DNA of 64,000 nt. Origin: VXYK01 sp965214565. GTDB lineage: Bacteria; Actinomycetota; Acidimicrobiia; Acidimicrobiales; Aldehydirespiratoraceae. Shown here piece by piece: positions 1 to 9,223 of the stretch. How positions within the stretch are numbered: position 1 is the first letter of the stretch; each line of letters begins with the position of its first letter. The stretch spans positions 1,922,001 to 1,986,000 of the forward strand of contig OZ243951.1 in the NCBI GenBank assembly GCA_965214565.1. Direction: 5' to 3'. The position numbers were made by a program, and so were the translations under genes. Below the pieces are notes generated by a model that ran no database searches, had not been told where the DNA came from, and saw nothing but the letters and a program-made list of their open reading frames with translations.

Positions 1-788
1 ACTCCGCTGAGAACTTCGTCATGATGAACACCCGTGCCGCTCCGACCGACGACATCCGTGTGCGCCAGGCATTGACATTCGCCACGGACCGTCAGGCATA
101 CCACGACCTGATCGGACAGGGCACCATGCCTCTTGCCGACTCGATGTACCACCCGGACCTGATCTGGAACAACGCCGATGTCGTTCAGGAAGGCAACATG
201 GGCGACCGGGCTGGACCGCTGGTGGACGCCTACTGTGCCGACTTCCCAGGCAACTGCAGCAACGGCAAGGTCAAGATCGAGCTCCAGTTCTCCGGACCCT
301 CAACGCTCCAGGATCGGATCATGGACGTGTTGTCCGCCGGTTGGGAGCCGTACTTCGAGGTCGAGCGCCAGCAACTGCCGCAGGACCAGCACATCCTGCA
401 GACTGCTATCGGACAGTTCCAGGTGGTGACCTGGCGTCAGTTCGGGAGCATCGAACCCGACAATGAGGTGGTCTGGCTCGAGTGCGCGACCGCGACTGGC
501 GGCATCACACTCAACTGGGTCCGGTTGTGCAGCGAGGATCGCGATGCCCTTCTGTTTGAGCAGCGTGCCACCACAGACCTGGACCGCCGTGTGGAGATCA
601 TGCAGGAGATCCAGTCGGAGATCCAATCGACATACACCTACATCTTCTTGACGCACACCAACTGGACTGTCGGCTTCCGCAACGCAGTGAAGAACATCTG
701 CGGACAGACCGGGCCTGACGACATCGTGCTGGTATGCAATAATGAAGGAAGAGGCTTCTACCACAACGTCTGGATAGACGAGGGCTGA
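1..788 (+). CDS. ABC transporter substrate-binding protein, family 5 (5'-truncated)
   Basis: C-terminal ~260 residues of a peptide/nickel-type (SBP_bac_5) extracytoplasmic binding protein. The frame is already open at base 3, before the first Met, so the true start lies upstream of the window. The stretch 'NFVMMNT...DDIRVRQALTFATDR' is the typical family-5 motif in which conserved R and A-x-DR residues follow a short N-rich strand. It captures a peptide or similar solute outside the membrane and delivers it to the permeases encoded just downstream (55-bp gap, same strand). Substrate cannot be read from the sequence; several family members carry non-peptide ligands. Confidence 0.85.
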   Translation, partial: SAENFVMMNTRAAPTDDIRVRQALTFATDRQAYHDLIGQGTMPLADSMYHPDLIWNNADVVQEGNMGDRAGPLVDAYCADFPGNCSNGKVKIELQFSGPSTLQDRIMDVLSAGWEPYFEVERQQLPQDQHILQTAIGQFQVVTWRQFGSIEPDNEVVWLECATATGGITLNWVRLCSEDRDALLFEQRATTDLDRRVEIMQEIQSEIQSTYTYIFLTHTNWTVGFRNAVKNICGQTGPDDIVLVCNNEGRGFYHNVWIDEG

Positions 789-842
789 GAAGCTGGGAAC
801 TAGGAAAGAGGATCAGTTGACGCACCCGACCGAGGAGATGAC

Positions 843-1853
843 TTGAGACGGTTCATCCTCCGTCGGGTTGCGCAGCTGGTGCTCGTTGTCTTTGCGGTCA
901 CCTTCTTGACGTTCGCATCGCTGAACCTGGTGGGTGATCCGCTGTTCAACATCGTCGGGGTGCTTTCGGGCATTCCCGATGAGCAGTGCGAAGCGGTGGA
1001 GCGCGGCGAAATCGAGGACACGCAGTCGTCTGGTCTGAACATGGGCGACTGCGCCTTGATCGCTCAGGCCAAGGAGCAGAACAACCTCGACAAGAACGTC
1101 GTCGAACGTTACGGCATCTGGCTCTCCGACATGGTGAGCGGCGACTTCGGAACGTCCTTCGTGAACGGCGACGAGATCTCCGACATCGTCAAGGAGCGCC
1201 TGCCGGTGACGATACGGCTGGTGGTTTATGCACAGGTTGTCGCACTGGGCATCGCGATCCCCTGGGGGGTCGCATCGGCGTATCGGGCCAACCGCGGCTT
1301 CGACAAGGTGTCGACTGTGGGGTCCTTCGGTCTCCTGGCGATTCCCAACTTCGCTCTGGGGGTGATCCTCCTGTACTTCTTCACGCTGAGGTGGCAGATC
1401 TTCCCGTCAAGATATGAGAACGACGGTTGGTGGTCGGAACTCCAGGCCCTGACGCTGCCCGCGCTCACGTTGGGGCTCGGTCTGGCTGCCACTTACCAGC
1501 GGTTGCTGCGCACCGACCTGATCACGACTCTGCAGGACGACTTCATCCACATGGCCCGGGCCAAGGGTATGACTGATCGACACATCATGTACCGCCATGC
1601 GCTTCGACCCTCGATGTTCTCGGTGATCACCGTGTTCGGGGTCAACACTGGTGCGCTCATCGGCGGGGCGTTGGTCGTTGAGCAGATCTTCTCGATTCCG
1701 GGGGTCGGGACCGAACTCGTAGAGGCGGTTCTGCGCAACGACCCACCGGTGGTCATCTCCCTGATCTCGGTGGTCGCAGTCGGCTTCGTGCTGATCAATT
1801 TCGTTGTTGATCTCATGTACGGGTACCTCGATCCGCGGGTGAGGGCCTCATGA
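843..1853 (+). CDS. Oligopeptide-type ABC transporter permease, DppB-like
   Basis: 336-residue inner-membrane permease of the DppB/OppB type. An N-terminal membrane helix (about residues 8-30) is followed by an unusually long extracytoplasmic insert carrying two cysteines (C49, C70), then the BPD_transp_1 domain. The cytoplasmic EAA-type loop is at 'HMARAKGMTDRHI'. The start is TTG: a GAGGAG ribosome site at 832-837 sits five bases upstream, and the ATG at 838 meets a stop two codons later. The next permease gene overlaps its stop by 4 bp. It forms half of the translocation channel of the importer. Confidence 0.9.
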   Translation: MRRFILRRVAQLVLVVFAVTFLTFASLNLVGDPLFNIVGVLSGIPDEQCEAVERGEIEDTQSSGLNMGDCALIAQAKEQNNLDKNVVERYGIWLSDMVSGDFGTSFVNGDEISDIVKERLPVTIRLVVYAQVVALGIAIPWGVASAYRANRGFDKVSTVGSFGLLAIPNFALGVILLYFFTLRWQIFPSRYENDGWWSELQALTLPALTLGLGLAATYQRLLRTDLITTLQDDFIHMARAKGMTDRHIMYRHALRPSMFSVITVFGVNTGALIGGALVVEQIFSIPGVGTELVEAVLRNDPPVVISLISVVAVGFVLINFVVDLMYGYLDPRVRAS

Positions 1854-2758
1854 CCGAAATCGAAGACCTCGGCAACGACGGACGCGTTGAGGTTTCGGCG
1901 CCCGACCCGGCGCCCGACGATGGCATGGTCGATGATGCTGTCAAGAGGACGCTGGGGGTGGGCTTCTGGATCTCTGTCGGCTGGTTGGGGGTGCTCGTCG
2001 TCACGGCGGCGTTGGCTCCCTTCCTTCCTTTCGACGACCCCGACAAGCTGGGTGCCGGCCCGGCTCGCACCGGCCCGTCGCTCGACAATTGGTTCGGAAC
2101 CGATGCCCTCGGACGTGACGTGTTCGCAAGGACCGTCTACGGTGCCCGTGTCTCTTTGGTGGTCGGGTTCATTGCGATCATCTTCGGCATGGTCGTCGGC
2201 GGTTCCCTCGGACTGGTTGCCGGTTATTTCCGTGGACGTGTCGACCAGGTAATCAGCTTCGTGTTCTTCACGCTTCTCTCGTTCCCCGGTTTGATCTTGG
2301 CACTGCTGATCACCAGCACCTTCGATCGCACTTTGCGTACGGTCAGCCTCACGCTCGGCGTGCTTTCCGTGGCGCCGGTCGGTCGTCTCGCCCGCGCCGC
2401 GACCCTGGTGTTCGCCGAGCGCGAGTTCGTGCAGGCGGCCCGTGTGATCGGAGCGAGGCACTTCCGGATAATGACCCGGGAGCTGCTGCCGGTGGTGCTC
2501 ATTCCGATGGCTGCTCTGGCGCTGCTCGGAATGGGCGTTGCGATCGTGGCCGAGGGCGGTTTGGCGTTCTTGCAGTTGTCGGTTGAGGACATCAGTTGGG
2601 GAGTGATCATCAACGACGGTCGCGGAATCCGCGACCTGCAGGAGAACCCCCATGTGGCTTTGATGCCGATCGGGATGATGTTCTTGACGATTTTGGCGTT
2701 GAACTACGCAGGTGACCGTGTACGGGACTTCTTCGATGTGCGTGAGACGGCGTTCTAG
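1850..2758 (+). CDS. Oligopeptide-type ABC transporter permease, DppC-like
   Basis: 302-residue second permease subunit of the importer. It has a ~35-residue cytoplasmic N-terminal tail, a first membrane helix around residues 38-60, the OppC-type N-terminal region ('GTDALGRDVFARTVYGARVSL', family-typical) and five further hydrophobic segments. The EAA loop that contacts the ATPases lies at about residues 185-205 (FVQAARVIGARHFRI). ATG start overlaps the upstream permease stop as ATGA, implying translational coupling. Pairs with the DppB-like subunit to form the pore. Confidence 0.9.
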   Translation: MTEIEDLGNDGRVEVSAPDPAPDDGMVDDAVKRTLGVGFWISVGWLGVLVVTAALAPFLPFDDPDKLGAGPARTGPSLDNWFGTDALGRDVFARTVYGARVSLVVGFIAIIFGMVVGGSLGLVAGYFRGRVDQVISFVFFTLLSFPGLILALLITSTFDRTLRTVSLTLGVLSVAPVGRLARAATLVFAEREFVQAARVIGARHFRIMTRELLPVVLIPMAALALLGMGVAIVAEGGLAFLQLSVEDISWGVIINDGRGIRDLQENPHVALMPIGMMFLTILALNYAGDRVRDFFDVRETAF

Positions 2759-2760
2759 GG

Positions 2761-3840
2761 GTGATGATGGCTGAGCCGCATGTCTCAAACACGCAGTTGT
2801 CGGTGCGTGACCTGACCGTGCGGTTCCCCACGACCCGGGGAACTGTGCAGGCCGTCAACGGTGTTACTTTCGACCTGGCGAAGGGTGCGTCGCTGGGGAT
2901 CGTTGGTGAGTCGGGTTCGGGCAAGTCGGTCACCGCCAAGACGTTGATGAACCTGCTGCCCCGCACAGCGGAGGTTTCAGGCGATGTGATCTTCGAAGGT
3001 GAGGATGTGCGGCAGCTCGCGAAGGAAGGTCGGGAACATTTCTGGGGCGTCAAGATGACGATGGTCTTCCAGGATCCGATGACGTCGCTCAACCCGGTGA
3101 AGAAGTGCGGTGAGCAGATCGCGGAGACGCTGCGCTACCATCTCGGCAGAGACAAGAAGACGGCTCTGGCTGAGGCCGTGGAACTGCTCGGTCAGGTCGG
3201 AATCCCCGAACCGGGAAAGCGAATCGACCAGTATCCCCACGAGTTGTCAGGCGGTTTGCGTCAGCGTGTGGTTATCGCTATGGCTCTGGCCTGTGAACCG
3301 TCACTGCTCATCGCTGATGAGCCCACCACGGCGGTGGACGTTACGGTCCAGAAGCATCTGCTCGACCTGTTGGACACGCTTCGCCGGGACCGGGGCATGT
3401 CGATGATCCTCATCACCCATGACTTGGGTGTGGCCCGCGGACGTTGCGATCAGATTGCAGTGATGTATGCGGGTCGTCTGGTTGAGCGGGCAGCACCGGA
3501 AACTCTCTTCGGCGACTCGCGTCACCCCTACACGGACGCCTTGTTGCGTTCGATTCCCCGGATCGACCAGCCGAGCCATACCCGTCTCGAACCGATTCCG
3601 GGCCGGCCGCCCGAACTCATCAATCCTCCGGAGCAGTGTGCTTATGCGCCGCGCTGTCGGTTCGCGCAGGCGGACTGTCTGGAGTCGATCCCGCAGATCA
3701 GCGGCGTAGCGGGCATGCATGAGTTCGCTTGTTTCCATCCGGCCAACACGGATCGCGGGCGTGCGGCCCTGGCTGGCAACCTGGCGTTGGGCCGAACCGT
3801 CACGGGCCTCGAGGTGACCGAATCGGGAGGCTCAGCCTGA
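2761..3840 (+). CDS. Oligopeptide-type ABC transporter ATP-binding protein, DppD-like
   Basis: 359-residue cytoplasmic ATPase. Walker A GESGSGKS at about residues 49-56, signature LSGGLRQRV near 162-170, Walker B LLIADEP just after. The C-terminal oligopeptide/dipeptide domain carries the cysteine cluster seen in DppD/OppD (CAYAPRCRFAQADC). Three consecutive possible starts occur (GTG 2761, ATG 2764, ATG 2767); the difference is at most two residues. Two bases separate it from dppC, and its TGA overlaps the ATG of the next ATPase. Works as a heterodimer with that protein to power uptake. Confidence 0.9.
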   Translation: MMMAEPHVSNTQLSVRDLTVRFPTTRGTVQAVNGVTFDLAKGASLGIVGESGSGKSVTAKTLMNLLPRTAEVSGDVIFEGEDVRQLAKEGREHFWGVKMTMVFQDPMTSLNPVKKCGEQIAETLRYHLGRDKKTALAEAVELLGQVGIPEPGKRIDQYPHELSGGLRQRVVIAMALACEPSLLIADEPTTAVDVTVQKHLLDLLDTLRRDRGMSMILITHDLGVARGRCDQIAVMYAGRLVERAAPETLFGDSRHPYTDALLRSIPRIDQPSHTRLEPIPGRPPELINPPEQCAYAPRCRFAQADCLESIPQISGVAGMHEFACFHPANTDRGRAALAGNLALGRTVTGLEVTESGGSA

Positions 3841-4844
3841 TGGCCGGATCGGGGCACGCGCCGCTGCGCGAAGGCATCGACGTGCTGTTGACGGTGCGAG
3901 ACCTGGAAGTCGAGTTCCCGGTCGGCAAGGGCGCTGTGGTGCATGCTGTGAGCGCCATTTCGTTTGATGTGGCCGAGGGGGAGACGCTCGGGATCGTGGG
4001 CGAGTCCGGTTGCGGAAAGTCAACTGTGGCGAAGTCGCTCATTCGCCTGAACGAAATCAAGGGCGGTTCCGTCGACTATCAGGGGCATGATCTCGCCAAG
4101 CTCGAGGGTGAGGATTTGCGTCGCCTGCGTCCCGACTTGCAGATGATCTTCCAGGATCCGATCTCGTCGCTCAATCCGCGGCGCAAGATCCGCCAGGTGA
4201 TCTCGGAGGGTCTCGCGGTGTGGGGTGATGAGAGGGGCTCGTGGTCGCAGAGTCGCATTGAGGAACTGATGCTGTCGGTGGGTATCGATCCCAAGTTCGG
4301 TGATCGGCGGCCGCACCAGTTCTCAGGCGGGCAGTGTCAACGCATCGGTATTGCGCGGGCTCTGGCGCTGGACCCCAAGGTCCTGATCTGTGACGAGCCG
4401 GTCTCGGCTCTCGACGTGTCGGTCCAGGCGCAGGTCCTCAACCTGTTGGAGGACATGAAGAAGCGCTACGGGTTGACCCTGCTGTTCATCAGCCACGACC
4501 TCTCGGTGGTGAAGAACGTGTCGGACCGGATCATTGTCATGTACCTCGGGAAGGCTTGCGAGATCGGTAACGCCGATGAGCTGTATGAGAATCCGCGGCA
4601 TCCTTATACGAGGGCGTTGTTGGCGGCCATTCCCGAGCCTGCGCCGACTGTCGATGTGTCTGAGGGCGATATTTCCGGCGAGCTTCCCTCGCCGATCAAC
4701 CCGCCTGTTGGCTGTCGATTCAATACCCGCTGTGCCCACGCGACCGAGGTCTGTTTCACCGACGAGCCTGTGATGCAGCGTGCGGGTGACAGCGACCACT
4801 ACTTCGCCTGTCACCACCCGGTGGCGGTCTCGATCAACGCTTAG
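3840..4844 (+). CDS. Oligopeptide-type ABC transporter ATP-binding protein, DppF/OppF-like
   Basis: 334-residue second ATPase of the importer. Walker A GESGCGKS, signature FSGGQCQRIGIARAL, Walker B LICDEP, H-loop 'FISHDLSVV', and a C-terminal oligopeptide-binding-ATPase tail with cysteines (GCRFNTRCAHATEVC). The start at 3840 (ATG inside TGATG) is preferred because it overlaps the previous stop; the frame is open for another 111 bases upstream but that extension lies inside the preceding gene and has no homology-like content. The stop overlaps the stop of the convergent hydrolase gene by 4 bp, so the two converging transcripts have no spacer. Confidence 0.9.
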   Translation: MAGSGHAPLREGIDVLLTVRDLEVEFPVGKGAVVHAVSAISFDVAEGETLGIVGESGCGKSTVAKSLIRLNEIKGGSVDYQGHDLAKLEGEDLRRLRPDLQMIFQDPISSLNPRRKIRQVISEGLAVWGDERGSWSQSRIEELMLSVGIDPKFGDRRPHQFSGGQCQRIGIARALALDPKVLICDEPVSALDVSVQAQVLNLLEDMKKRYGLTLLFISHDLSVVKNVSDRIIVMYLGKACEIGNADELYENPRHPYTRALLAAIPEPAPTVDVSEGDISGELPSPINPPVGCRFNTRCAHATEVCFTDEPVMQRAGDSDHYFACHHPVAVSINA

Positions 4845-5875
4845 CCCTCGGTGAGGGCCCAGACGGTTTCCGAAGATGTTTGTGAGGCACTTTCGATCGC
4901 GGGTGCGGCTCGTTCTTCTTTGAGCAGTTTGGCGAGGTGGGCGACGACGGACCGCGCCGCAGGCCGGTGCAGCTCTTTACGGACGTCTGCGTAGAGCACG
5001 GCGACGATCTCTCTTGCCGAGGATGGGCCTTCGGCCAGTTGCGCCAGGATCTGTGCTTCTCTCTTAAGGCGATGGTTGAGCAGTGCCGAGACGTAGCGGC
5101 GCGGGTCGTGGACCGGTCCGCCGTGGGTCGGGTAGAGGATCTCATCGTTGCGGTCCAGTACCAGCTGCAGTGACCGCAGGTAGTCGCTGACGTCGCCGTC
5201 TGGTGGTGGGATGATCGTTGTCGACCAGCCCATCACGTGGTCGCCGGTCAATAGAGCGCCTTCTTCGGCCAGCGCGAAACAGAGATGGTTGGAGATGTGC
5301 CCGGGGGTGTGCAGTGCCTGCACGGTCCAGCCTGGCCCGTCGACAGTGTCGCCGTGGGCGAGTCGGGTCTCGGGCTTGAAGTCGACGTCGGGCCGGTGTG
5401 CGTCGTGCCGGCTGCTGTCTGCTTCCTCGTGCGCGTCTTCGCCGGTGGCTGGTCGGGAGTCGGTGCTGGGTTGGCGGTCGGTGGCGGGTTCGGTTGCGTT
5501 GTCTGCGCCGGGGTCGTCGTCTGCGTCGCCCTCTTCGCTGATCGCGTCCTCGGGGTGGGGGCCGAAACCGAGCACGGGAGCGCCGGTGGCGTCGTGTAGC
5601 GCGGCGGCGGCGGGGGAGTGGTCACCGTGGGTGTGGGTGATCAGGATGGCCCGAACCGTCTCTTTGCCCAGTGCTTTCAGCAGTGCCTCCACATGGTCGG
5701 GGTCGCGGGGACCGGGATCGACTACGGCAACGTCTCGGTGACCTATCACGTATGTGCCGGTGCCGTGGAACGTGTACTTCGACGGGTTGTTGCAGACGAT
5801 CCGTCGCAGCAGCGGCGACACCGCAATCAGTTTCCCGTAGCGGGGATCGAAATCGGTGTTGAACTCGGGTGCCAT
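4841..5875 (-). CDS. Metallo-beta-lactamase-fold hydrolase (LACTB2-like)
   Basis: 344 residues. Zinc-ligand motif HTHGDH at residues 81-86, a second His in TPGH (H193) and the bridging Asp in TGDH (D212) define an active MBL-fold hydrolase. The C-terminal ~80 residues look like the winged-helix tail of LACTB2-type proteins (thioesterase or RNase; substrate not deducible). An acidic, low-complexity insert at about residues 109-165 (rich in D, E, A, T) interrupts the domain between strand elements and is unusual. ATG at 5875 is chosen because upstream in-frame sequence lies within the sulfite reductase gene. Confidence 0.8.
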   Translation of the reverse strand: MAPEFNTDFDPRYGKLIAVSPLLRRIVCNNPSKYTFHGTGTYVIGHRDVAVVDPGPRDPDHVEALLKALGKETVRAILITHTHGDHSPAAAALHDATGAPVLGFGPHPEDAISEEGDADDDPGADNATEPATDRQPSTDSRPATGEDAHEEADSSRHDAHRPDVDFKPETRLAHGDTVDGPGWTVQALHTPGHISNHLCFALAEEGALLTGDHVMGWSTTIIPPPDGDVSDYLRSLQLVLDRNDEILYPTHGGPVHDPRRYVSALLNHRLKREAQILAQLAEGPSSAREIVAVLYADVRKELHRPAARSVVAHLAKLLKEERAAPAIESASQTSSETVWALTEG

Positions 5876-5898
5876 GCCACCCGTGATCGTAGATCGGT

Positions 5899-7692
5899 TC
5901 AGGTGGCGCACTCTGAATCGCCGACGATGGCTTCGTAGGGGTCGGCCTCGTCGAAGTCGGTGTAGAACGCCGGGTCGTCGTCGTACGCGGGGAAGTGGTC
6001 GAGGTCCTTGAGTCCCGCGGCGATGTTCTTTACCCCGCCGGAGCGTTCGATCCAGGCACGGAACGACTCTCCGACGGTGCGCTCGTTGTTGAAACGGTGA
6101 ACCACCCGCACCGCGGCCTCGGCCGCGTTCTTTGCCGGCAGTCGTAGGGTCTTGGTTCCGAAGTGTGCCTGTTCCTGACCGATGTAGCCGCCGAGCATCA
6201 TCTGGTAGCCGGGGGCTGAACGCCCGTTGGCCCGTCGTTCGGCGCCGAAGAATCCGATGTCGGATGCGTGGTGCTGGCCGCAGGAGTTGGGGCATCCGCT
6301 GATGTTGATTCGCAGACCGGCCACCTCGGCGAGACCCTCGCTTTCGAGGGCGTCGCCGATCGCTTTGGCGAGCCCCCGACTCTGTGTGACGGCGAGGTTG
6401 CAGGTGTCGGCGCCGGGGCAGGCCACCACGTCGCGGACCAACTCCGCGCCCGGTCGGGCCATGTCGACAGCAAGCAGTCGTTGGTACAGCTCGGGCAGTT
6501 CGGACTCGTCGAGCCCTCGGATGATGAGGTTCTGACGGTTGGTCAGGCGAATGTCGGCGTCGAATTCACGGCCGATCGCGGCGATGGCGCGGAACTGTTC
6601 AGCGGTGATGTCTCCGAGTTGCGCCCAGGCGTAGGCGGACACCTGGCCTGAGGCGATGCCCCGGACCACGTTGGCGCTGAACCATCTGTCGTACGGGGAG
6701 GCCCCGCCGATGCTGACCGGTGTTCCCTGCCCGACCTTCGTGACGTTCTCGGCGTTGCCTGTCCCCGCGGGCGCATCACCGCCGACACGCACCTCGGTGG
6801 GGAGACCGCCCGGATACGACGATGAGGCGAGCAGGAACTTGCGGATGGCCAGCACCCGACGACGAACTTCGTCGATTCCGAGTTGTTCGACCACCCACTT
6901 CATCCGGGCCCGGAGTTTGTTGTCTCGGTTGCCGGTCTGGTCGAAGACCCTCAGGATCGCTTCGAGCGTTGGGAGCAGTTCCTCTTTGCGGGTGAAATCT
7001 TCAACTGCCTGGGCTGGGAACGGCGTGGTGCCGAGCCCTCCGGCGATGAAGACCCGAAATCCTGCTTCGGTCGTTCCATCTTCGAGCGTGCGCGTGGTGG
7101 CTATCACGCCGGCGTCGTTGAACATGGCCTGGCCGCAGTCGGTCTCGCAGCCCGAGAAGTTGATCTTGAACTTGCGGGGCAGTCGTTGACTGAGCGGGTT
7201 GCGCACGAAGTGGCGGTAGGCCGCTTCGGCCCACGGCGTGATGTCGAGGTTCTCGTGCGGGCAGGCACCGGCGAGATGGCAGCCCTGCACGTTGCGGACG
7301 GTGTCGCCGCAGGCTTCGCGGGTGGTCATGCCCACGGCCGCGAGATGGTCGAGCACCTCGGGGATCTGCTCGAGTTGCACGAAGTGGAACTGGAGGTTCT
7401 GTCGGGTGGTGATGTGAGCCCAGCCGCGGCTGTAGCGCTCGACGATGAACGCCAGCATCTCGAACTGCTCGGGGTCCATGGACCCGTAGGGGACCTTGAC
7501 CCGAACCATCTGGTTGGTTCCGCCCTGCCGTTGGCCGTAGATGCCGTTGTTGAGGCGGAAGACTCGGAACACGTCCTCGGAGATCTCGCCGCTCTCGTAT
7601 TTGGCGAACACGTCGCGGAACTTGTCGATGTCGGTTTGGATGTCGGGATCGACTGGTCGTGGTTCGATTCTGGTCGTTTCGAGGAGGGTCAT
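5899..7692 (-). CDS. nirA: Ferredoxin-dependent assimilatory sulfite/nitrite reductase
   Basis: 597-residue siroheme/4Fe-4S reductase. Two ferredoxin-like half-domains and two siroheme domains are recognisable. The cluster/siroheme ligands are the C-x5-C (CPGADTC) and C-x3-C (CPNSC) motifs in the second half. It performs six-electron reduction of sulfite to sulfide or nitrite to ammonia; sequence alone does not settle which. It is the last gene of a three-gene minus-strand operon and overlaps the SUMT gene by 4 bp (ATGA), so cofactor synthesis and the enzyme that uses the cofactor are co-expressed. ATG at 7692 follows the family's usual N-terminal length. Confidence 0.85.
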   Translation of the reverse strand: MTLLETTRIEPRPVDPDIQTDIDKFRDVFAKYESGEISEDVFRVFRLNNGIYGQRQGGTNQMVRVKVPYGSMDPEQFEMLAFIVERYSRGWAHITTRQNLQFHFVQLEQIPEVLDHLAAVGMTTREACGDTVRNVQGCHLAGACPHENLDITPWAEAAYRHFVRNPLSQRLPRKFKINFSGCETDCGQAMFNDAGVIATTRTLEDGTTEAGFRVFIAGGLGTTPFPAQAVEDFTRKEELLPTLEAILRVFDQTGNRDNKLRARMKWVVEQLGIDEVRRRVLAIRKFLLASSSYPGGLPTEVRVGGDAPAGTGNAENVTKVGQGTPVSIGGASPYDRWFSANVVRGIASGQVSAYAWAQLGDITAEQFRAIAAIGREFDADIRLTNRQNLIIRGLDESELPELYQRLLAVDMARPGAELVRDVVACPGADTCNLAVTQSRGLAKAIGDALESEGLAEVAGLRINISGCPNSCGQHHASDIGFFGAERRANGRSAPGYQMMLGGYIGQEQAHFGTKTLRLPAKNAAEAAVRVVHRFNNERTVGESFRAWIERSGGVKNIAAGLKDLDHFPAYDDDPAFYTDFDEADPYEAIVGDSECAT

Positions 7693-8459
7693 CGCAGTGT
7701 CCCTTTCCGGGTTGTTTCGCGTCGCTTGACAGCGATTGGTGTCTGGTTGGTTTCGAGCACGGAGTGGGCGGCGACTGCCCCGATCACCAGTGTTGACGGG
7801 TTGGTCACCTCGATGTCCGGAAGCTCGGCGAGGGTTGTTCGTACCGCATGTTCGTGGTCGGTCGTAGCGGAGTAGACGACGGCGACTGCTGTGTCGGTGT
7901 CCATTCCGGCGGCGATGAGCCGCTGCGAGATCACTGCGGTGCGTGATGCGCCCATCAGGATCACCAGCGTTGTGCCGGTGCGAGCTAGTGCGTCCCAGTC
8001 GAGCCATTTGTCGGTGCTGGGGTCCTGGTGGCCGGTGATGACAGTGAAGCCGCTGCTGACGCCTCGCATGGTGACGGGTATCCCAGCAGCGGCGGGTGCC
8101 GCTACCGCAGAGGTGATGCCCGGCACCGCTTCGACGTCGATGCCTGCGGCTCGCAGTTCGAGTGCCTCCTCACCGCCGCGTCCGAACACGAAGGGGTCTC
8201 CCCCTTTGAGACGGACGACGCAGTCGAACCGGCGGCCCCGGTCGATCAGCACATCGTTGATCCGTGTTTGGGAGTCTGTGGGTGCTCCGGGGCGTTTGCC
8301 GACGTCGATCATCTCGGCCCAGGGCGGGGCGAGATCGAGCACTGCCGACTCGATGAGGCGGTCGTACACGACCACATCGGCACGTTGAAGCAGTCGGGTG
8401 GCCTTCACGGTGAGCAGTTCGGGGTCTCCCGGTCCTGCGCCGACTAGGTAAACGGTCAT
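7689..8459 (-). CDS. cobA: Uroporphyrinogen-III C-methyltransferase (SUMT)
   Basis: 256 residues, the normal size for a monofunctional SUMT. It starts directly with the SAM-binding motif VGAGPGDPELLT, and carries GGDPFVFGRGGEE and the PGITSA motif typical of the family. It methylates uroporphyrinogen III twice to precorrin-2, the precursor of siroheme (and of cobalamin). Genes on both sides overlap by 4 bp: the siroheme synthase domain protein upstream and the siroheme-dependent reductase downstream. This supports a dedicated siroheme supply role here rather than B12 synthesis. Confidence 0.9.
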   Translation of the reverse strand: MTVYLVGAGPGDPELLTVKATRLLQRADVVVYDRLIESAVLDLAPPWAEMIDVGKRPGAPTDSQTRINDVLIDRGRRFDCVVRLKGGDPFVFGRGGEEALELRAAGIDVEAVPGITSAVAAPAAAGIPVTMRGVSSGFTVITGHQDPSTDKWLDWDALARTGTTLVILMGASRTAVISQRLIAAGMDTDTAVAVVYSATTDHEHAVRTTLAELPDIEVTNPSTLVIGAVAAHSVLETNQTPIAVKRRETTRKGTLR

Positions 8460-9091
8460 GTGAGCGCACCTTGTGGTGTTAGGCCGAGATGGCTGTGAAG
8501 ACGTTCTCGGGCTTCGGTCGTCCGGTTCTGTTGCACCAGTTCGAGCAGCCCGTCGTCGAGCGCGGTGTCCCATCCGGGTATCTCGGATGTGCCGAATCTG
8601 GAGCGGGCTTCGGTACGGGCCTCGGCGAGCAGCGTGAGGAGCCCGTCGTAGCCTTCGTCGAGCTGGCCCTCCAGTCTTCTGCGGAGCCAGCGGGCGAGGC
8701 CGGGGCTGCGACCGCCGGTCGACACGGTGATCTGCAGGTCGCCTCGCCGTGCCACCGCGGGGAGCGTGAACGAGCAGTTGGAGGGATCATCGGCGGAGTT
8801 GACGAACACGTTGGCCCTGTCTCCGTCGGCCCTTACCGCGGCGTTGACTTCGGGGTCGTTGGTGGCTGTGATGGCGAGGCGGTAGTCCGAAACCTCTCCT
8901 CGCTGGTACGGGCGTGTAAACCAACGCACGTCGGGGTCAGCGCTGATCTCGCGGACTGCAGTGGGGGAGACGACAGTCACGCGAGCATCAGCGCTTCGCA
9001 GGCCCGCTACCTTGCGGGCCGCGACCGGTCCGCCCCCGACTACGAGGACGGGTTGACCGCTGAGTTCCAGGTTGACCGGGTATGGAGTCAT
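8456..9091 (-). CDS. Precorrin-2 dehydrogenase / sirohydrochlorin ferrochelatase (CysG N-terminal type)
   Basis: 211 residues. N-terminal NAD-binding Rossmann motif VVGGGPVAARK follows the 'YPVNLELSG' strand characteristic of Met8/CysG-A proteins; a central TLPAVARRGDLQITVSTGG segment is also family-typical. It oxidises precorrin-2 to sirohydrochlorin and may insert iron to make siroheme. First gene of the siroheme/reductase operon. ATG at 9091 gives the standard N-terminus; in-frame ATG 9145 and TTG 9160 upstream would add unrelated residues. No clear ribosome site precedes 9091, so leaderless translation is possible. Confidence 0.85.
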   Translation of the reverse strand: MTPYPVNLELSGQPVLVVGGGPVAARKVAGLRSADARVTVVSPTAVREISADPDVRWFTRPYQRGEVSDYRLAITATNDPEVNAAVRADGDRANVFVNSADDPSNCSFTLPAVARRGDLQITVSTGGRSPGLARWLRRRLEGQLDEGYDGLLTLLAEARTEARSRFGTSEIPGWDTALDDGLLELVQQNRTTEARERLHSHLGLTPQGALT

Positions 9092-9223
9092 GGTTGCACA
9101 ATCCAGATAAACCTGATCTGAGCAGTCAGGATTCCAGGACACCATAACCGACTGGGTCAACTAAAGCACCTAATTCCGATCATTTATGTCGGATATATCC
9201 CAACAACGCGGGAGACGGGACCG

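Noticed and set aside
1493..2788. 431-codon open frame on the minus strand across the permease genes
   Set aside because: It is the antisense of dppB/dppC with Arg/His/Gln-rich composition typical of high-GC shadow frames; the plus-strand products have unmistakable permease motifs.
5876..6295. N-terminal extension of the MBL-fold protein to 6295
   Set aside because: The added residues are Arg-rich antisense-like sequence within the reductase gene; the family fold begins at ATG 5875.
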